Shown here: positions 60,690 through 64,000 of the stretch, piece by piece
How the letters are laid out: each line of letters begins with the position of its first letter
Position numbering within the stretch: position 1 is the stretch's first letter
Assembly (NCBI GenBank): GCA_028622995.1
Contig: JAJQJQ010000020.1
Span: forward strand, 2,418,001-2,482,000
DNA: 64,000 bases
From: Panagrolaimus kolymaensis
Lineage: Eukaryota; Nematoda; Chromadorea; Rhabditida; Panagrolaimidae
Direction of reading: 5' to 3'
Made by a program: the position numbers and the translations under genes
Notes under the pieces: generated by a model
What the model saw: the letters and a program-made list of their open reading frames with translations, nothing else
What the model was told of the DNA's origin: nothing
The model's database searches: none

Positions 60690-60984
60690 AAAACAAGCAA
60701 CGTATCAAATTCAAAATCTTTTTGGAAATATCAACGATGGTCAATCATTTTTCAACGAAGCCAATCATGATAGTGCTAATGTCATCGATTATCTTCAAAG
60801 CAACTTGCTAGTGCTACAGCCGCTTGTGTTCGTCATGGTGCATGCTTAGGACTTGGTATCGCCGCGTTTGGAAGACATAATCAAGATGTTTATGCTTAAC
60901 TTCGTGAAACTCTTTATCAAGATGATGCCGTTGTTGGTGAAGCTGCTGATACTGCTGTTACTAAAAACATTCTCTCTAGTCACT
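60690..60984 (+). pseudogene. Fragment of proteasome subunit Rpn2/PSMD1
   Basis: After an intron-like acceptor (GAATTTTAG) the sequence reads NHDSANVIDYL, a one-base frameshift, then KQLASATAACVRHGACLG, LGIAAFGRHNQDVYA, stop, and LRETLYQDDAVVGEAAD. This is the proteasome/cyclosome repeat region of Rpn2 (RHG..LGLGLA and LYQDDAV.GEAAG in the family). Rpn2 is a scaffold of the 19S lid/base. Only about 95 residues are present. It follows the midasin acidic region directly, an order not found in either family, so it was inserted or joined by rearrangement. Broken by one frameshift and one stop. Confidence 0.85.
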
Positions 60985-61382
60985 GGAAACCTTGCCGCGG
61001 TTAGAGGGCTTATTATCAATTTTTTGATAAACCAATATCCAGTGTTGTTGGCTCCCGGCTTATGATTCTCGAAAATGAGTTCTTTGCCATTGTCGACAAA
61101 TTCATTAATGCTGGCTTCCGGCTTATGATTCTCGAAAATGAGTTCTTTGCTATTGTCAACAAATGCATTAATGCTTGCTTCCGGCGGCGGTTGATTCTCG
61201 AAAAAGAGTTCCCACGCTGGTTGCTGTTTGATGATTCTCCTGAATGAGTCATCAGGGGTTTGGTTTGCGCAAGCATTGGTTCCCCGTTAAAAAAAACTAA
61301 ACCCTCTAGAAGTTGGAAACCGTGACGTGGTTAGAGGGCTCATATCAAATTTCTTATTTGATAAACAAATATCCAGCACAAC
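60970..61382. repeat. Direct repeats flanking a 63-bp minisatellite
   Basis: Two ~70-bp direct repeats (from GGAAACC at 60985 and at 61315, each with GGTTAGAGGGCT and AATATCCAG) bracket tandem 63-bp units at 61057-61119 and 61120-61182 plus a degenerate third. Each unit holds GATTCTCGAAAATGAGTTCT. As 63 is a multiple of three, both strands stay open in one frame (minus: NSFSRIIS repeated), which explains the small ORFs there. Confidence 0.75.
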
Positions 61383-61590
61383 AATACAAAATTTATAATA
61401 AAAAGAAAGGATATTTGTAATGAAGCAAGTAAGATATTTTTTATAGCTTTCTTCTTATTACAATTGCAAAAGCTTGTATGTACTTTTATAACATAGGCTA
61501 ATCCTCATTAAGTACGAAAATAAACAAAAAAACAAACAATTTTACTAACATTTATTAAAATCAACAAAAAATAATACATATAAAGAAAAG

Positions 61591-61679
61591 CCAAGTGTTT
61601 CGCCGTTAAAAACAAGAAACGACTCAGCCGGACACTTGGATGAAATAACGGCATCTGTAACGCTCTTCAGCGGCTGAGT
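61591..61679 (-). ncRNA. Permuted hammerhead-like RNA motif, copy 4 (unrelated sequence)
   Basis: Minus-strand RNA: stem I 3' strand ACUCAGCCG (61679-61671), core CUGAAGA (61670-61664), stem II 5' strand GCGUUA (61663-61658), stem III 5' strand CCAAGUGU (61639-61632), unpaired C (61631), stem I 5' strand CGGCUGAGU (61630-61622), a 13-nt linker, stem II 3' strand UAACGGC (61608-61602), GAAA (61601-61598), stem III 3' strand ACACUUGG (61598-61591). Stems I (9 bp) and III (8 bp) are perfect; stem II has one bulged G, or pairs perfectly instead with GCCGUUA at 61652-61646. It starts directly after a stop codon (TAA, about 61681-61679) ending a reading frame that follows the midasin MIDAS remnant. 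Confidence 0.6.
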
Positions 61680-62258
61680 TTTATGTTACAGGCCTTTTCA
61701 CATCATTATTTGATATATCTTCGTTGTCAAACCTGAAAACAGAAAGTGAGAGTTAATTAACAAAAAAAGAATACGTAGACTTTCATATGTAACATTGATT
61801 TCTTAAATAATTCATCCATCCGAATGAGAATAGTTTGAAGCATAAGAAAAATCCCATAAGGTCAGTTTTTTTTTGATTGAATTGAAGATCATCCAAAATT
61901 GAAGGAATGAGTGTGTCTTGAGCATCCGTAGTTGAAGAGAATTCAAGCAACATTTGTAGTTTGCCCAAATTTGCAAATAGCAATTTGTCCAACTTCAAGC
62001 TTTCGAAAAGCTTTTTCAATCAAGCAAACACTTTGACATGTGATCTAGAAATAAAATTTGTTAATTAAGTAAAGGATAATAAGACTTACTTCTCCCATAC
62101 GGTTTTCACCCATGTTATGTGAATCATTATTACAACCATAATTTTGAAATTTCGATGTTGTTGTTTTAGTTCTTCTTAGTCAAATCCGATTTTGTCGATA
62201 ATCACTAGCAATGTAAGAGACAAGACGACGCATATTTAATCGTTTGCCAGTACGGTAA
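61680..62258 (-). pseudogene. Midasin C-terminal MIDAS (VWA) domain remnant
   Basis: Reading down the minus strand: RTGKRLNMRRLVSYIASDY, RQNRI, stop, LRRTKTTT, NNDSHNMGE, then after a short intron CQSVCLIEKAFRKLEVGQ, IAICKFGQTTN, stop, with further stops, and a last exon DNEDISNNDVKRPVT then TAA. This is the family's RLNMR..IPYIAS...KIWLRRTK and LEVGQ.AVC.FGE pattern. The Trp of the IWLRRTK motif is a TGA, and the metal-binding DxSxS is degraded to N-D-S-H-N. Together with the right palindrome arm it forms the C-terminal continuation of a midasin locus read on the minus strand. Confidence 0.85.
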
Positions 62259-64000
62259 GTTAGTAAAATTGTTTGTTTTTTTGTTTATTTTCGTACTTAA
62301 TGAGGATTAGCCTATGTTATAAAAGTACATACAAGCTTTTGCAATTGTAATAAGAAGAAAGCTATAAAAAATATCTTACTTGCTTCATTACAAATATCCT
62401 TTCTTTTTATTATAAATTTTGTATTGTTGTGCTGGATATTTGTTTATCAAATAAGAAATTTGATATGAGCCCTCTAACCACGTCACGGTTTCCAACTTCT
62501 AGAGGGTTTAGTTTTTTTTAACGGGGAACCAATGCTTGCGCAAACCAAACCCCTGATGACTCATTCAGGAGAATCATCAAACAGCAACCAGCGTGGGAAC
62601 TCTTTTTCGAGAATCAACCGCCGCCGGAAGCAAGCATTAATGCATTTGTTGACAATAGCAAAGAACTCATTTTCGAGAATCATAAGCCGGAAGCCAGCAT
62701 TAATGAATTTGTCGACAATGGCAAAGAACTCATTTTCGAGAATCATAAGCCGGGAGCCAACAACACTGGATATTGGTTTATCAAAAAATTGATAATAAGC
62801 CCTCTAACCGCGGCAAGGTTTCCAGTGACTAGAGAGAATGTTTTTAGTAACAGCAGTATCAGCAGCTTCACCAACAACGGCATCATCTTGATAAAGAGTT
62901 TCACGAAGTTAAGCATAAACATCTTGATTATGTCTTCCAAACGCGGCGATACCAAGTCCTAAGCATGCACCATGACGAACACAAGCGGCTGTAGCACTAG
63001 CAAGTTGCTTTGAAGATAATCGATGACATTAGCACTATCATGATTGGCTTCGTTGAAAAATGATTGACCATCGTTGATATTTCCAAAAAGATTTTGAATT
63101 TGATACGTTGCTTGTTTTCTAAAATTCCAAAATATTGGATGGTAAAAAGCAATAATAATAAAAAAGAATACTAAATGTAAAAGAATTACTTAAAATGTAA
63201 TAAAGGCTATAAAAACAAACAAACCATTAAATCATCAACTTGTCCAGTTTCTTCAATTTGTTCAGAAACATCTTTCATTCCTTGACCTTCACCCATGCCA
63301 GCATTTTCTCCTCCAACATCCTCGATTTCTTTGCCTTGACCACCTTCGCTTTCTTCTTTCTTTGAAATTGACTAAACCTTTTTGCAAGATTTGACAAGAT
63401 ATATGACCGAAATGAACATAGAATGCTGCAATCCAGTTAGCAAATTGAATGAGAATTGATTGCACAAGCTCAAGAGTTTCCAAGATTTCGGTTGTAAGCC
63501 TTGTATATCGTTATAAGTTTACAGATGAAACAGAATAACCTCTGCAAAGCTGATCCACCAAAGCTTTAAGCTCAGTTATTTCCTAAAACATTACGGTAAA
63601 ATCAATTCAAAATTATAGAATTATACCTTAACAAAGTCAATACCAGCGCTACAACCAAGAATAATTTTTTTGAACATGTTCAATGGTTGTTGAGTTTCAT
63701 CTATCTTTGATTCAACGGATTTGAAAATTTGCTGTACCTTTCGCTGAAAAATATCGCTTGTGATAAAATCAACCTCGCCAAAATGAGGTGGAACAAATTG
63801 AATATTCGTTACAAGCAATCGTCGAAAATTCGGTTAGATAACACTTAATTCGGTCCAAATTTGCGGTGAAACGTTTATAAAGATCAGGGTCAGCATTAAT
63901 TGAAAGTGCAATTTCAGCTTGTTGTAAAACATCGGCAATGAAGCTTTCACCATCGTCCCTGAAAAGGATATTGATACTAAAAAAGAAAAAAAAAGAAACC
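62259..64000 (-). pseudogene. Right palindrome arm: mirrored midasin and Rpn2 remnants
   Basis: Reverse complement of 59808-61549 with no difference I could find. It contains the mirrored minisatellite (62626-62751), the Rpn2 fragment (62824-63118) and the midasin acidic and linker exons (63208-64000), all on the minus strand and running off the window. Read on the minus strand, midasin linker, acidic region, Rpn2 fragment, minisatellite, MIDAS domain and stop follow in the expected N-to-C direction. This arm plus the spacer is therefore likely the older arrangement and the left arm the inverted copy. Confidence 0.85.

Larger units (their letters stand above)
59808..61549 (+). repeat. Left arm of a giant palindrome
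   Basis: Position x pairs with 123808 minus x. Every ORF in this arm reappears with an identical translation in the right arm, so identity is close to 100%. The arm contains the end of the midasin pseudogene, the Rpn2 fragment and a 63-bp minisatellite. Confidence 0.95.
61550..62258. other. 709-bp spacer of the palindrome
   Basis: Unique sequence between the palindrome arms. On the minus strand it carries the midasin MIDAS-domain remnant and then a permuted hammerhead-like motif. The right-hand border (62258/62259) falls inside a codon run reading YRTGKRLNM, so the inversion breakpoint cut the midasin exon. Confidence 0.8.

Noticed and set aside
61062..61247. Repeated small ORF (and its minus-strand partner) as a gene
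   Set aside because: The 63-bp period keeps all frames open; it is a minisatellite product.
1..64000. CRISPR arrays, rRNA genes, bacterial operons
   Set aside because: No regular spaced repeats of that kind, no rRNA-like sequence, and the gene structure is plainly that of a eukaryote.

Overview
The window looks like nematode nuclear DNA. It is AT-rich, most coding exons are split by short GT-AG introns ending in TTTTAG or TTTTCAG, and the intact genes are animal families that nematodes carry (a TRPM channel, an EVA-1-type receptor, an EPT1-type phosphotransferase, BTB proteins). I cannot name the species. A free-living or parasitic clade IV-type worm is only a guess from base composition and BTB duplication.

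Layout. 1-1404: two head-to-tail Helitron/Helentron-like elements. 1669-5571: a tandem pair of five-exon BTB genes with the same intron plan. 7748-16532: a 19-exon TRPM channel gene whose first intron holds a 190-bp-arm foldback element and tRNA-like remnants. 16884-18618 (minus): a five-exon membrane protein of unknown family, convergent with TRPM and divergent from the next gene. 19460-22299: a nine-exon ethanolaminephosphotransferase (EPT1/SELENOI family, no selenocysteine). 22300-31677: 9.4 kb without a supportable gene. 31678-42580: a seven-exon EVA-1 homologue (signal peptide, two SUEL lectin domains, one TM, EVA1/FAM176 tail). Its three largest introns contain a family of 47-bp elements and a hAT-like MITE.

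43244-51400: a pair of intronless paralogues of an unrecognised family (globular N-terminus, K/E-rich middle, acidic tail ending WDF). The duplication includes the 3' flank. Comparing the flanks shows that two elements, a 1.83-kb Helentron-like element and a 191-bp TTAA-flanked MITE, landed in the first copy only. Between the paralogues are three copies of a structured RNA motif.

51526-64000: gene debris. A long, intron-containing but broken copy of midasin (MDN1) spans AAA2 to the acidic region and is then joined to a fragment of proteasome subunit Rpn2. All of this runs into a very large, essentially perfect palindrome (arms over 1.74 kb, 709-bp spacer, still open at the window edge). The spacer encodes the midasin MIDAS domain on the minus strand.

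The most striking observation is an RNA motif seen four times in two unrelated sequence contexts. All three strands and every core base of a hammerhead ribozyme are present, with covarying stems, but the strands come in an order (enzyme half 1, substrate, enzyme half 2) that matches none of the three known circular permutations. The second is the 47-bp element family confined to eva-1 introns. The gene models for the two BTB genes, TRPM, the minus-strand membrane protein, EPT1 and EVA-1 all keep frame across every proposed splice junction.
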